Positions 1 through 9,647 of a stretch of DNA of 64,000 nucleotides are shown here, piece after piece (positions within the stretch are counted from its first letter, which is position 1; every line of letters starts with the position of its first letter). The notes below the pieces were generated by a model that saw only the letters and a program-made list of their open reading frames with translations, did no database searches and was not told the DNA's origin. The stretch spans positions 304,930 through 368,929 of the forward strand of contig CAVUVM010000003.1 in the NCBI GenBank assembly GCA_963744935.1, read 5' to 3'. Source of the DNA: Bog-473 sp963744935. GTDB lineage: Bacteria > Actinomycetota > Acidimicrobiia > Acidimicrobiales > RAAP-2. A program made the position numbers and the translations under genes.

Positions 1-205
1 CCGCCGGGGGCACCGTCGTCGAGTGGCGGATCCCCCTCGCGAAGACGTCCGCAACACCCTGAACGTGCAGCACCGCGATCGCAACCGCGCTGCGCCACCA
101 ACCTCACCCTCTGGGAGCCATGCTCGTACGAGCGGGATTCGTCCCGGACGAAGGGAGCAGCGGGACGCCCGACGCGATGGAGATCCGCTGCAGGGGGATA
201 CGGCC

Positions 206-481
206 ATGACGAACAGTCTGCACGACGCCGAGAACAAGGTGGCTCGCCTCGTGGCGCGCACCAACCGGTTACACAGCGATGCGGTGTGGTCCTACGAGCT
301 GACCAGCGAGGTCGACAACATCGAGGTCGTGTCGGGGGTCGGCACCCATACGTTGCGCATCCACCCGTGTTGGCTGCGCTACGTCGTTGCCCAGGGCGAC
401 TTCACGTCGTGCGTGGCGGACGAGATCGAGGCGTGGTACCTCGTGCAGCGGCTCACCGCCGAGATCCCGAGCGTCGCCTGA
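206..481 (+). CDS. Hypothetical 91-residue protein
   Basis: I do not recognise this protein. The ATG at 206 follows a purine-rich AGGGGGA a few bases upstream, which is why I prefer it to an upstream in-frame start at 23 whose extra residues are low complexity. The product is acidic, has no membrane segment or signal peptide, and ends in a compact stretch with WYLVQRLTAEIP. The next gene converges on it from the minus strand. The 205 bases to its left hold nothing I can support; they may be the intergenic end of a gene outside the window. Confidence 0.45.
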   Translation: MTNSLHDAENKVARLVARTNRLHSDAVWSYELTSEVDNIEVVSGVGTHTLRIHPCWLRYVVAQGDFTSCVADEIEAWYLVQRLTAEIPSVA

Positions 482-526
482 GGGCCGCAAGCGATCCGCT
501 CCGCTGAATCGGGACGACTCGGAAGA

Positions 527-1948
527 TCACGAGAGACGTTCTCGCAGGGCGCTGCGGGCCGCCCAGACGCCGCACATCCCGTGTACCCCGCCGCCCGGTG
601 GTGTAGACGCCGAGCAGAGATACACCCCCTCGAGCGGCGTCCGGTAGGGGTTCCAGCGAGGAACGGGCCGGAAAACCGTCTGGCGCAGCGTCGCCGCTCC
701 GCCGTTGATGTCGCCGCCGAGCAGGTTGGGGTCGTACGACTCCGCTTCGGCCGCCGTGCGGACCGCGCGGGCCAGCACCAGGTCGCGGAAGCCGGGCGCG
801 TAGCGCTCGATCTGTGCCTCGATCCGCTCGCTCATGTCCACGCTCGATCCGTTGGGCACGTGGCAGTAGGCCCACAGCGTGTGCCGCCCCTCGGGGGCCC
901 GGGTCGGGTCGACGACCGAGGGCTGGGCCACCAGCACAAAGGGCCGCTCGGGATGGCGTCCGTCGCGCACGTCGGCCTCCGCCCGAGCCACCTCTTCGAA
1001 GGTGCCGCCCACGTGCACCGTGACCGTGCGACGGCACAGCTCGGCCGCCCAGGGCACCGGTCCCGCGAGCGCCCAGTCGACCTTGCAGGCGCCCGGACCT
1101 GGCGCAAAGCGCGTCCACGGGCGGGCGGCTCGGCGCGACAGCTCCGGTCCGGCCAGTGCGACGAACTGCCGCGGTGAGGTGTCGAGGAGGACGGCACGTG
1201 CCGGTGGGAGCTCGGCGAGCGACGCAATCGGGCACCCCGTGTGCACCACGCCACCGAGCCGCCGGAGCTCGCCGGCCAATCCGGTGGTGATGGCCGCACT
1301 CCCACCCACGACGACGGGCCACCCCGCGCCATGGCCCAGCGCAGCCAGCAGCAGGCCGAAAGCCGCAGTCAGGGGCGCCGAGAGCGGCTGCATGGAGTGG
1401 GCCGCCGCACCTGCCACCAGTGCTCGTGCCGCATCCGTCGTGAAGCGCTTTGCCGCATGGTGCGCGCTCGGCGCTCCTACGAGGGCAAAGCGGCCGAGGG
1501 CCAGCGGGTCGTGCGGGATGGTGCGCATGGGACCCAACACGTAGGCCACGATCCGGTCCAGCCACTCCACCAGGGGATCCATCAGGCGGCGGTACTCCGC
1601 CGCGTCTCCGCCGAGGTGTGCCGCCGTCTCCTCGACGTCCCGGTAGAGCACGGCGGCCCGGCTCCCACCGAGCGGGTGGGCGTAGGCCACCTCGGGCTGG
1701 CGCAGCACGATGCCGAGAGTGGCCAGGTCCAGCTCCCGGAAGAACGGTGAGGCCACCAGCGAGGGGTGGACGGCCGAGCAGACATCGTGGCGGAAGCCCG
1801 GCAGGGTCAAGGCCTCGGTCCGCGTGCCACCGCCGACCGTGGCCGCGCCCTCGAAGACCTCGACCGCATGCCCAGCCCGCGCCAGGGTCAGCGCCGCGGC
1901 GAGCCCGTTGGGTCCCGCGCCCACGACGACCGCATCCGTGCGCTGCAC
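527..1948 (-). CDS. FAD-dependent oxidoreductase, phytoene-desaturase-like
   Basis: This is a flavoprotein of the NAD(P)/FAD-dependent amine-oxidase and phytoene-desaturase superfamily. It begins with the dinucleotide-binding fold VVVGAGPNGLAAALTLARAG followed by an acidic strand end (VEVFEG) and the GGG-T-R-T segment that contacts FAD. The C-terminus has the second flavin-contact region, with LGGDINGG and a PGGGVHGMCG-like segment. About 473 residues is normal for the family. I chose the GTG at 1948 because it lies eight residues before the Rossmann strand; the reading frame stays open far upstream, but only as antisense of the next gene. The substrate cannot be told from sequence. It is divergent from the serine hydrolase that starts 62 bp away, so a shared promoter region is likely. 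Confidence 0.85.
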   Translation of the reverse strand: MQRTDAVVVGAGPNGLAAALTLARAGHAVEVFEGAATVGGGTRTEALTLPGFRHDVCSAVHPSLVASPFFRELDLATLGIVLRQPEVAYAHPLGGSRAAVLYRDVEETAAHLGGDAAEYRRLMDPLVEWLDRIVAYVLGPMRTIPHDPLALGRFALVGAPSAHHAAKRFTTDAARALVAGAAAHSMQPLSAPLTAAFGLLLAALGHGAGWPVVVGGSAAITTGLAGELRRLGGVVHTGCPIASLAELPPARAVLLDTSPRQFVALAGPELSRRAARPWTRFAPGPGACKVDWALAGPVPWAAELCRRTVTVHVGGTFEEVARAEADVRDGRHPERPFVLVAQPSVVDPTRAPEGRHTLWAYCHVPNGSSVDMSERIEAQIERYAPGFRDLVLARAVRTAAEAESYDPNLLGGDINGGAATLRQTVFRPVPRWNPYRTPLEGVYLCSASTPPGGGVHGMCGVWAARSALRERLS

Positions 1949-2009
1949 GAAACCGACGTTACCGATCGCCGCTGGACGCGGCCGCCGTGGAGTCAATAGG
2001 TTGCGCCAC

Positions 2010-3146
2010 ATGGCAGAGGTGCACGGAACATGCGAAGCACGATTCGAGGCGGTGCGCCAGACGCTGGCCCACCAGCTCGAGACCGGTGACGACCTCGGCG
2101 CGTCCGTCGCGGTCTTCCTCCACGGTGAGCCCGTCGTCGACATCTGGGGCGGCTGGGCCGACGCCGAGAAGACACGGCCATGGGAGCGCGACACCATCAC
2201 CAACGTCTGGTCGACGACCAAGACCATGACGTTCCTCGTGGCGCTCATGCTCCACGACCGGGGGCAACTCGACTTCCACGCCCCCGTCGCCAAGTACTGG
2301 CCCGAGTTCGCCGCCAACGGCAAGGAGGCGATCGAGGTGCGCCACGTGATGGGGCACACTGCCGGCTTGAGCGGCTGGGACGAACCCATCAGCGCCGAGG
2401 ACCTGGCCGACTGGGAGAAGTGCACCACCGCGCTGGCGGCGCAGGCCCCGTGGTGGGAACCGGGCACCGCATCGGGCTACCACGCCCTCACGCAGGGGTA
2501 CCTCATCGGCGAGATCGTCCGGCGCATCACCGGCGACTCGATCGGCGCCTTCTTCGCTCAGGAGGTCGCCAAGCCACTCGACGCCGACTTCTACATCGGT
2601 CTGCCCGCCAGCGAGGACCATCGCGTCTCGGACGTGATCCCTCCCCCGCCCATCAGGCCCGAGGAGTTCGAGGGGCAGGTTCCCGAGCTCATGCTCAAGA
2701 CGTTCCTCAATCCGCCGATCGACGCGTCCATGGCCCACCACGAATGGTGGCGCCGCGCCGAGATCCCCGCCGCCAACGGCCAGGGCAACGCGCGCTCGGT
2801 GGCGGCTGTGCAGTCCATCGTCGCCGGCAAGGGAGCGGCGCGGGGCGTTCGCCTTCTGAGCGCCGCCGGCACCGACCCCATCTTCGAGGTCCAGGCTGAA
2901 GGCATCGACAAGGTGCTCGGCGTCCCCGAGCGCATGGGCATGGGCTATGGCCTGAGCAACCCGCCCGAGATGCCACTCGGACCGCGGGCCTGCTACTGGG
3001 GCGGCTATGGCGGCTCCGTCATCATCTTGGACCTGGATGCGGAACTCGCGGTCTGCTACGTCATGAACCGCATGGAGGCCGGCCTCGTCGGTGACCTGCG
3101 CGGCACCAACATCGTGGCCGCCACCGTTGCCGGGCTCGCGTCTTAG
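2010..3146 (+). CDS. Serine hydrolase of the beta-lactamase / EstB family
   Basis: This is a 378-residue class C beta-lactamase-fold hydrolase, more likely an esterase or peptidase than a true beta-lactamase. The nucleophile motif S-x-x-K is STTK at residues 68-71 (NVWSTTKTMTF). The second motif position has GYHAL (Tyr present, Asn replaced), as in EstB-type esterases, and a glycine-rich GGYGG near the C-terminus fits the third box. There is no signal peptide, so it is probably cytoplasmic. The ATG at 2010 is chosen because residues upstream of it are antisense to the neighbouring flavoprotein. Its stop overlaps the stop of the convergent RidA gene. Confidence 0.85.
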   Translation: MAEVHGTCEARFEAVRQTLAHQLETGDDLGASVAVFLHGEPVVDIWGGWADAEKTRPWERDTITNVWSTTKTMTFLVALMLHDRGQLDFHAPVAKYWPEFAANGKEAIEVRHVMGHTAGLSGWDEPISAEDLADWEKCTTALAAQAPWWEPGTASGYHALTQGYLIGEIVRRITGDSIGAFFAQEVAKPLDADFYIGLPASEDHRVSDVIPPPPIRPEEFEGQVPELMLKTFLNPPIDASMAHHEWWRRAEIPAANGQGNARSVAAVQSIVAGKGAARGVRLLSAAGTDPIFEVQAEGIDKVLGVPERMGMGYGLSNPPEMPLGPRACYWGGYGGSVIILDLDAELAVCYVMNRMEAGLVGDLRGTNIVAATVAGLAS

Positions 3147-3526
3147 GGCAGCACCGCCTCGGCTTCGATCTCCACCCTCCAGGCGGGGTCCAGCAATCCC
3201 GCCACCACGACCATGGTCGCCGCCGGCCGGACGTGCCCGAGCAGTTCGCCGTGCACCGCGCCGACCGCCTCGGCGTCCGACGCAGCCGTGATGAACATGC
3301 GTGTCCGCACCACGTCGTCGATGCGCCCGCCCGCTTCCTCCAACGCCGCCGTGATGATCTCGAAGCAGCGGCGCGCCTGAGGGCCGGCGCCTTCGGGGCA
3401 ACCGCCACCGGGCAGCACTGGTCCCGTGCCCGACACGATCACCCGGTCCCCCGCCCGGACGGCCCGGCTGAACCCGATGGTCGCCTCGAAGGGCGAGCCC
3501 GATGCGATCCGCTCGTGGCTGGCCAT
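3143..3526 (-). CDS. RidA / YjgF family protein
   Basis: This is a 127-residue RidA-superfamily protein. The family hydrolyses reactive enamine/imine intermediates or acts in related amidohydrolase roles. The sequence shows the expected order: an N-terminal SPFEATIGFSRAVRAGDRVIVSG strand pair, a central helix with RCFEIITAALEEAGG, then VVRTRMFITAASD and a C-terminal VEIEAEAVLP. The usual RidA arginine lies in the VVRTRMF segment. The ATG at 3526 gives the normal family length; longer starts add only low-complexity residues. It converges on the serine hydrolase with a few bases of overlap and is divergent from the L,D-transpeptidase 49 bp away. Confidence 0.85.
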   Translation of the reverse strand: MASHERIASGSPFEATIGFSRAVRAGDRVIVSGTGPVLPGGGCPEGAGPQARRCFEIITAALEEAGGRIDDVVRTRMFITAASDAEAVGAVHGELLGHVRPAATMVVVAGLLDPAWRVEIEAEAVLP

Positions 3527-3575
3527 GGCGAATCCTGCCACCCCGAAAGCAATCGGCCCGCCGCCCGCCGGTACG

Positions 3576-4397
3576 ATGGGTCCCATCAACGGTCGAGGAC
3601 GTCTTCTCACGGGAGTACGCGCCGCGGCGTTGGCCCTGGTGGTGGGGTCAGTGATCGCTCTGGCTGCAATCTGGGGCTTTGGCGCGTCCTCGCCCAAGGG
3701 CACGGCACACGCTGCGCCCCCGCCCGCCGCGCACCCACCCAGGACGACCACCACCACAACCGCGGCCGCCCCGGCCGCGCTGACCCCGCCGCCCGGCACG
3801 ACGCTCACGGCGACGATCAGCGGGTCCATCCCCGGGTACCCCGCACCCGGCGCGCCATCGAACAGGATCGTGCCGGGCTCCTATTACGGCTACCGCTCCA
3901 TCCTTCCGGTGATCGGGTCACGGCCAGGTTGGCTCGAGGTGCGGCTCGCGCAGCGACCGAACGGCTCGACGACATGGGTGCAGCAGCGCTCGGTCACCGT
4001 CGGTGACACGCCGTACACCATTCAGGTCGACCTCACCACCATGAGCCTCTCGGTGTACGAGGACGGGATCGAGGTCCTCGACTTCCCAGCCGGCATCGGG
4101 GCGCCTGACGATCCCACGCCGCCGGGCCAATTCTTCATCTTCGCCACCGTCCCGCCGCCCGATCCGAGCTATGGCGCCTTCGTGCTGGCGACCTCGGACC
4201 ACTCCGACACGATCGTCGACTGGGAGAACTCGGGTGACGCCCTCATCGGCATCCACGGCCCGATCACCGCCTACGACGACTCGCTGATCGGCAACACCGG
4301 TGCAGCCATCTCGCACGGCTGCATCAGGCTGCACGACGCCGACCTCTCGCAGCTGGCGATGATCCCGCCCGGCACGCCCCTCAACATCGTCAGCTGA
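3576..4397 (+). CDS. L,D-transpeptidase (YkuD domain), exported
   Basis: This is a cell-wall cross-linking enzyme candidate that forms 3-3 peptidoglycan links or attaches proteins. The N-terminus has a basic start and a hydrophobic segment (AAALALVVGSVIALAAIWGF) that anchors or exports it, then a Pro/Thr-rich linker, a small Ser/Gly-rich region, and the YkuD domain from about residue 150 to the end. The catalytic signature is visible as IGIHGPITAYDD followed by SHGCIRLHD, giving the His and the SHGC nucleophile cysteine. At 273 residues the length is typical of actinobacterial Ldt proteins. The ATG at 3576 starts just before the signal segment. Confidence 0.9.
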   Translation: MGPINGRGRLLTGVRAAALALVVGSVIALAAIWGFGASSPKGTAHAAPPPAAHPPRTTTTTTAAAPAALTPPPGTTLTATISGSIPGYPAPGAPSNRIVPGSYYGYRSILPVIGSRPGWLEVRLAQRPNGSTTWVQQRSVTVGDTPYTIQVDLTTMSLSVYEDGIEVLDFPAGIGAPDDPTPPGQFFIFATVPPPDPSYGAFVLATSDHSDTIVDWENSGDALIGIHGPITAYDDSLIGNTGAAISHGCIRLHDADLSQLAMIPPGTPLNIVS

Positions 4398-4401
4398 GCC
4401 C

Positions 4402-5356
4402 TCACCTCGAGGTCGGAGGCCCGCCTACCGCATTCGTGAATCCTGCGTGTCCGCGCCGCCTCTCAGACGCCCCAGCTGTCGAGCACGTCGCGCCGCGGGC
4501 AAAGGCGGCCAGCGCCTCGGGCACGCCTGCGGTCACCAGGCCTTGCCAACCGTGCGCCACGCCCGGCCACGACTCCACCGTGACGTCGACCCCCGCCTCC
4601 ATGGCCGCCTGGGCGAGCGCAACGACGCCGGCGTAGAGCGTGTCGTACTCAGCCACCGGCAGGTAGAGCCGCGGGAGGCCGCGCAGGTCGGCGTAACGGG
4701 GCGAGACGCGGGGATCGTCGAGCTCGACCGTGCCCGCGGTGTAGTCGCGGCCGCGGTTGCGCACCCAGGGAGCCGTGAGGAACGGGTCGCGCCCGCGGCC
4801 GGTTGGCTCCTCGGCCACGGAGAGGTCGAACCAGCCCGAGACCGACACGAAGCAAGCCGGGAGCGCCACCCCCTCGTCCCGCGCGCTCGACGAGCATGGC
4901 CAGGCCGAGCAGCCCACCGCACGAATCGCCGCTGACCACGAGGCGAGCGGGGTCCACCACGCCGCTCGACACGAGGCCGCGGTATGCAGCCAGGCAGTCG
5001 TCGTGCGCGGCGGGAAAGGGATGCTCGGGAGCCAGCCGGTAGTCGGCCATGAGGATCCGTGCTTCGAGTTGTTCGGCGAGGAGCGCGCCGTAGAAGTGGT
5101 AGTCGTCCAGCGGGCACGACACGAGCGCGCCACCGTGGCAATGGAAGACGGTGCGCGCCCGCCGTTCCACGCGGGCATCGTCGTACCAGGCGCAGCGAAC
5201 CCCTCCCCACTGGGCCTCCGTCACGGTGATATGGGGTGGGACCGGGTGCCCGTGAAACGGCGCCATCGTGGCGCGCACCGCCCGGTAGTCCGCCGCCGGG
5301 TCGGCGAAGTCAGGCGCAATGAGGTCGAGCACCTCGATCAGTTCGCGGCTGGGCAA
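4402..5356 (-). pseudogene. Alpha/beta hydrolase (HSL family), frameshifted
   Basis: This is an esterase of the hormone-sensitive-lipase family split between two frames. The 5' frame (4649-5356) carries the oxyanion motif FHCHGGALVS, the ADYRLAPEHPFPAAHDD block and the nucleophile elbow GDSCGG. The 3' frame (ending at 4402) carries the rest: FVSVSGWFDL, the catalytic acid in PVAEYDTL and the catalytic His in GVAHGW. The switch lies near 4878-4886 in a GC-rich CCCGCGCGC run, consistent with one extra base or two missing ones. All catalytic residues survive across the two frames, so a sequencing error is as likely as a real lesion. It lies directly downstream of the Baeyer-Villiger monooxygenase, as in ketone degradation cassettes. 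Confidence 0.75.
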
Positions 5357-5361
5357 CGGGG

Positions 5362-7313
5362 TCAGGCCAGTTCGAAGTCGGCCAGGTCGGGCTCACGCGT
5401 ACGCGACCAGTACGTGTGCAGGTCGAAGGGCCAGTTCTGGGTCACGCGGCCACGTGCGTTGCGGTACCACGTCGGCACGTCCGCCACGCCCCAGACCATG
5501 GTGGCATTGCCCTCTTCCATCTCGTGCCCGTAGCGCTCGTAGACGTCGCGACGACACGACATGGAGCGGTGTCCGGACTGAAGGAGCAGGCCGATCGCCT
5601 CCACGGCGTAGCGGACCTGGCACTCCACCATGATCAGGATGCTGCCGTTGATGACCAGGTTCGTGTTGGGCCCATAGAGCATGAAGAAGTTTGGGAAAGC
5701 CCGGCACCGTGATCGCCGAGATAGGCCTGGGCGTCGCCGTCCCAGACCTCGTTGAGCTCCGCCCCGTCACGGCCAAAGACTCGCATGGGCGCCACGAAAT
5801 CCGACGCCGAAAATCCGGTGCCGTAGATGAGCACGTCGGCCGGATGGTCCTCGCCATCCGCCGTCCAGATGCCGTGCGCGCCGATGCGCTCGATCGGGAC
5901 GGTCACCAGATCGACGTGGGGTCGGCCCAGCGCAGCCGCCCACCGGCCGTCGTCGCGCAAGGCACGCTTCGCGAAGGGTGGGAAGTGCGGCACCATCTTC
6001 TCGAAGAGCTCGTCATCGTCGACCTGGGCCCGCAGGACGTCGATCAGCATGGAGCGCACGAAGTCGTTCCCCGCGCTGACGGCCTCGGTGTGCTCGTCCC
6101 ACTCGGGGTCCACCCGGGCCGCAGGGAGGAGCCCTTCGTGCATCATCCAGAACTGCGACAACCGGTCCCAGCGGCCGTAGTCGGGCAGGAGCAGCAGCAG
6201 GTCGTGGAATTCCGGCGGGAAGGGGTTGCCGTAGTTCTCGGTCGGCAGAAGCCACGGCGGCGTCCTCTGGTACACGTCGAGATGCGCCACCTCCTCGGCG
6301 AGAGTCGGCACGAACTGGGCCGCGCTCGCTCCGGTCCCGATCACCGCAACCCGGCGGCCCGCCATCTGCACCGAGTGGTCCCAAGCGGCCGAGTGAAACC
6401 AGGGGCCTTCGAAGTCGTCGCGGCCTGCCAGAGCGGGAAGGGAGGGCCGGTTGAGCTGTCCCGTCGCGCACACCACCGCGTCGAACTCCGCCGTCGACTC
6501 GTTGCCGTCACCCCAGCGGAGCACCAGCTTCCACGACTGGGAGGCTTCGTCGAAACGCGCCTCGGTCACCTCGCATCCGAACCGGATGCACTCACCCAGC
6601 CCGAGCTCCTTGGTCATGCCTTGGAGGTAGGCCAGCAGATCGGGCTGGGCCGAGAACCGCGATACCCAGTCGTTGGACTGCGCGAAGGAGAAGCTGTAGA
6701 GCTGATTGGGCACGTCCACACGGCAGCCGGGGTACACGTTCTCGAGCCAGGTGCCACCGACCTCGTCGTTCTTCTCGAAGACGGTCACGTCCACGCCGGC
6801 TTGGCGGAGCCTGTACGCCGCGGCCAGGCCCGAGGCTCCCGCACCGATGACGGCACAACAGAACGAACGACCGGACTCCCGCAGGTGCCACGACGGCCGC
6901 CTCGGGTCGGTGCCGGGCAGCCCCAGCTCCTCGACCAGGAACGGTTCCCACTGGTCGGTGGCGCCCTCACCGACCAGGAACGCGAAGACGGCCACTCGCT
7001 CGTCGATCGTCAGCTCATGGTCGGCTGCGCCCGAGGCGGCGTGGCTGCACCACGCGTCCGCGGCGATGCGACGGGCTTCGTCCTCCTGCTCGGGCGTGAG
7101 GCCCCGGCTTGGGACCAGCATCTGGGACTGGTCCGGCGCCAGCTCGGGACGCAGGAGCGAAAGGTCGCCGGTCCGATGCGCCACTGCGCACAGGAGGGGA
7201 TGGACGTCGGCCGCAGCGAAGGCGGCTTCCACCCATGCCCGCGCCGGAACGGCCGGTCTGCGGGCCACGGCACCCATGTGCCGTTCGTCCCCCTGGTGAT
7301 CCCCACCCATCAC
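5362..7313 (-). pseudogene. Baeyer-Villiger monooxygenase (HAPMO-like), frameshifted
   Basis: This is a flavin-dependent monooxygenase that would turn a ketone into an ester using NADPH and O2. An N-terminal extension of about 150 residues precedes the FAD fold AVIGAGASGLAAAYRLRQAG, as in 4-hydroxyacetophenone monooxygenases. The BVMO fingerprint FxGxxxHxxxW is present exactly as FEGPWFHSAAW, followed by the NADPH fold VAVIGTGASAAQFVP. The reading frame breaks near 5714 (AYLG then ITVPGFPNFFMLYG in another frame), consistent with one extra C, and the normal end (PNTNLVINGS to the stop at 5362) is intact. Joined, the length is about 650 residues, normal for the type. The single indel may be an assembly error. 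Confidence 0.8.
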
Positions 7314-7374
7314 CGTGAAGCCTAGGAAGAAGCTGCCGTCTCGGCGCGACCCACCCCCGGGACCAGGGTGCGGC

Positions 7375-8277
7375 TCAACCCTGCATGTGTTTCGCGAGCT
7401 CGGTCATCTGGCTGTTGACCTCGACGGTTCGCGGCAGCTTGTCCATCGCTGCCGCCAGCGTCTCGGCGGTCCAACGATCGTCCGTCTCGACGGTCTCTGC
7501 GATCGACCACCCGCCGTAGATGCCCACTGAGCCGCCATACACGCTGAACACCTGCCCGTTGAAGGGGCAGGTCTCCGACGCCAGCACCGCGACGAGCGGC
7601 GACACGTTCTCCGGGTCGAACACCTGATTCTGCATGGGCTCCCCCATCCCTGGCGTCTGCAACGTCAAGCGGGTGCGCGCCACCGGAGCGATGCAATTGG
7701 CCCGGACGCCGTAGCGATGCAACTCCATCGCGTTCACCACCGTCATCGCCGCGATACCCGCCTTGGCGGCCGCATAGTTGGTCTGACCGACGTTGCCATG
7801 CAGACCCGCACCCGAACTCGTGTTCACGATGGCCCGGTCGACGATCGTCCCCGCCTTGGCCTGCTCGCGCCAGTAGTCCGCGGCGTGCCTCGTCATGTTG
7901 AACGTGCCCTTCAGGTGGACGGCGATGACCGCATCGAACTCCTCTTCGCTCATCGACACCAACATGCGGTCGCGCAGGATCCCCGCGTTGTTCACGACCA
8001 CATGCAGATCGCCGAAGCTCGAGACGGCCTGATCGACCATGGCTTTTGCACCTGCGAACGAGCTGACGCTGTCGGTGTTGGCGACCGCCTGGCCCCCGGC
8101 GGCGGTGATCTCGTCGACCACGGCTTGGGCTGCCGAGACGTCCTTCCCCGAGCCGTCGATCGCGCCGCCAAGGTCGTTCACAACCACCTTGGCGCCGAGA
8201 GACGCAAACAAAAGCGCGTGCTCACGGCCGATGCCACGCCCGCTCCCGGTGATGATCGCCACTCTGCCTTGCAACAT
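7375..8277 (-). CDS. SDR family NAD(P)-dependent oxidoreductase
   Basis: This is a 300-residue classical short-chain dehydrogenase/reductase. It has the cofactor motif TGSGRGIG near residue 11, the acidic turn VVVNDLGG that favours NAD(H), NNAG near the middle, and the catalytic Ser (NTSSGAG) and YxxxK (NYAAAKAG). The VNDLGG plus long C-terminal tail resemble SDRs of the 17-beta-HSD4 / 3-hydroxyacyl-CoA type. The ATG at 8277 is picked because the fold starts two residues later. It is upstream of, and co-oriented with, the monooxygenase and esterase (61 bp to the monooxygenase), so it could supply the ketone to them; that is inference. Confidence 0.85.
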   Translation of the reverse strand: MLQGRVAIITGSGRGIGREHALLFASLGAKVVVNDLGGAIDGSGKDVSAAQAVVDEITAAGGQAVANTDSVSSFAGAKAMVDQAVSSFGDLHVVVNNAGILRDRMLVSMSEEEFDAVIAVHLKGTFNMTRHAADYWREQAKAGTIVDRAIVNTSSGAGLHGNVGQTNYAAAKAGIAAMTVVNAMELHRYGVRANCIAPVARTRLTLQTPGMGEPMQNQVFDPENVSPLVAVLASETCPFNGQVFSVYGGSVGIYGGWSIAETVETDDRWTAETLAAAMDKLPRTVEVNSQMTELAKHMQG

Positions 8278-8403
8278 GTCCAGCCGTCCTCTCGCATTGT
8301 CCACGGCGCCCGCCCACCCCAGGCGCACTGGGACGCGGTCGGTCAGGAGCGAGACGATTGCAACGGCGCTCGGACCTGTCAAACCGAGGGATCCCGCGAC
8401 CCC

Positions 8404-9597
8404 CTAACCGTCATGTCCCGTCATGTCGTCCACGCGGCGCTGGAGATAGCGCTTCTCGGCGTCCGTCCCCGCCAGCTCGTACGCCCGCCGGTACGCCGCC
8501 GCCGCTTCGTCTCGGCGTCCCAGGCGGCGCAGCATGTCGCCGCGGGCGGCCGGAAGCAGGTGGTAGTCGCGCAGGTCGCCCGCCAGCTCGATGGCGTCGA
8601 CCAACGCCAAACCGGCGTCGGGACCGACGCTCAGGGACACCGCGACGGCTCGGTTCAATTCGATCACCGGAGACGGCATCATCTCGAAGAGACGGTCATA
8701 GAGCCCGGCGACCTCGGCCCAGTCCGTCGACCCGCTCGGATGCACGTGGCACGACGCGATCGCTGCCTGCAACTGGAACGGTCCAGGGCGCTCGAGTCGC
8801 GCCGCCGCGTCAAGCACGCCGAAGCCTTCGGCGATTGCCTCGGCGTCCCACAAGGAGCGGTCCTGAGATTCTAGGACCACGAGATCGCCGTTCTCGTTGA
8901 TGCGTGCCGCGCTACGGGCGTCATGAAACAGCATGAGCGCGAGGAGGCCGAGGGCCTCGGCCTCGTCAGGCATCAGCGCGGACAGGACGCGACCCAGCCG
9001 AATGGCCTCGGTGCTCAAGCTGCGCCGGAGAAGGTCGGCACCCGAACTGGCCGAATACCCTTCGTTGAAGAGCAGGTAGATGACGGCAAGTACGGCCCCC
9101 GTCCGCTCGACCAGCTGGTGCGGCGGCGGCACCACGAAAGGGATGCCGGCGTTGCGAATCTTCCTCTTTGCTCGCACCAGCCGCTGGGCCATCGTGGTTT
9201 CGGGGACCAAGAACGCGTGGGCGATCTCGGGGGTCGTCATCCCCGCCAGCGTGCGCAACGTCAACGCCACCCGTGCCTCGAACGGGAGGGCGGGATGGCA
9301 ACAGGTGAAGATCAAGCGCAACCGGTCGTCTGGCACCTCGTCGGGAGCCACCTTGTCCTCCACGAGCACCTCGTCCTCGCCCTTCTCGATCGCAGCCGCA
9401 TCGATCGTCTTGGCCATGCCGAGCTGGGTGCGCCGCACCCGGTCGATGGCGCGATTACGCGCCACAGTCGTGAGCCAGGCCCCGGGACGGCGCGGGACGC
9501 CGTCACGGGGCCATCGTTCCAAGGCCACCGCGAAGGCGTCCTGCGCGCACTCCTCAGCCAGGTCCCAGTCGCCGGTCAGCCGGACCAGGGTCGCCAC
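8404..9597 (-). CDS. ECF sigma factor with C-terminal TPR-like domain (ECF42 type)
   Basis: The sigma-2 region (LAEECAQDAFAVALERW, then PGAWLTTVARNRAIDRVRR) and sigma-4 region (MTTPEIAHAFLVPETTMAQRLVRAKRKI) are clear. They are followed by about 200 residues of helical repeats including AAAAYRRAYELAG, which matches the ECF42 architecture. ECF42 genes are typically next to a YCII/DGPF gene, exactly as here (9648-9980), and the C-terminal domain replaces an anti-sigma factor. The first usable start codon in frame is the GTG at 9597, but family-like coding sequence (DAFHAEWGRVV) continues upstream to about 9649 with no ATG, GTG or TTG. The true start is therefore unresolved. Confidence 0.85.
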   Translation of the reverse strand: MATLVRLTGDWDLAEECAQDAFAVALERWPRDGVPRRPGAWLTTVARNRAIDRVRRTQLGMAKTIDAAAIEKGEDEVLVEDKVAPDEVPDDRLRLIFTCCHPALPFEARVALTLRTLAGMTTPEIAHAFLVPETTMAQRLVRAKRKIRNAGIPFVVPPPHQLVERTGAVLAVIYLLFNEGYSASSGADLLRRSLSTEAIRLGRVLSALMPDEAEALGLLALMLFHDARSAARINENGDLVVLESQDRSLWDAEAIAEGFGVLDAAARLERPGPFQLQAAIASCHVHPSGSTDWAEVAGLYDRLFEMMPSPVIELNRAVAVSLSVGPDAGLALVDAIELAGDLRDYHLLPAARGDMLRRLGRRDEAAAAYRRAYELAGTDAEKRYLQRRVDDMTGHDG

Positions 9598-9647
9598 GAC
9601 CCGGCCCCACTCCGCGTGGAACGCATCGGCGACCGCCGCCTCGACCC

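Noticed and set aside
453..1565. Long minus-strand frame overlapping the FAD oxidoreductase
   Set aside because: It is Arg/Gly/Ala-rich without any fold pattern and lies inside a gene with a clear Rossmann motif in another frame; a high-GC shadow.
1959..3401. A 480-codon minus-strand frame opposite the serine hydrolase
   Set aside because: Composition is typical of antisense high-GC DNA; the plus-strand hydrolase has all catalytic motifs.
5691..7325. A 544-codon plus-strand frame opposite the BVMO
   Set aside because: No recognisable motif, and the minus strand carries FAD, NADPH and BVMO fingerprints in order.
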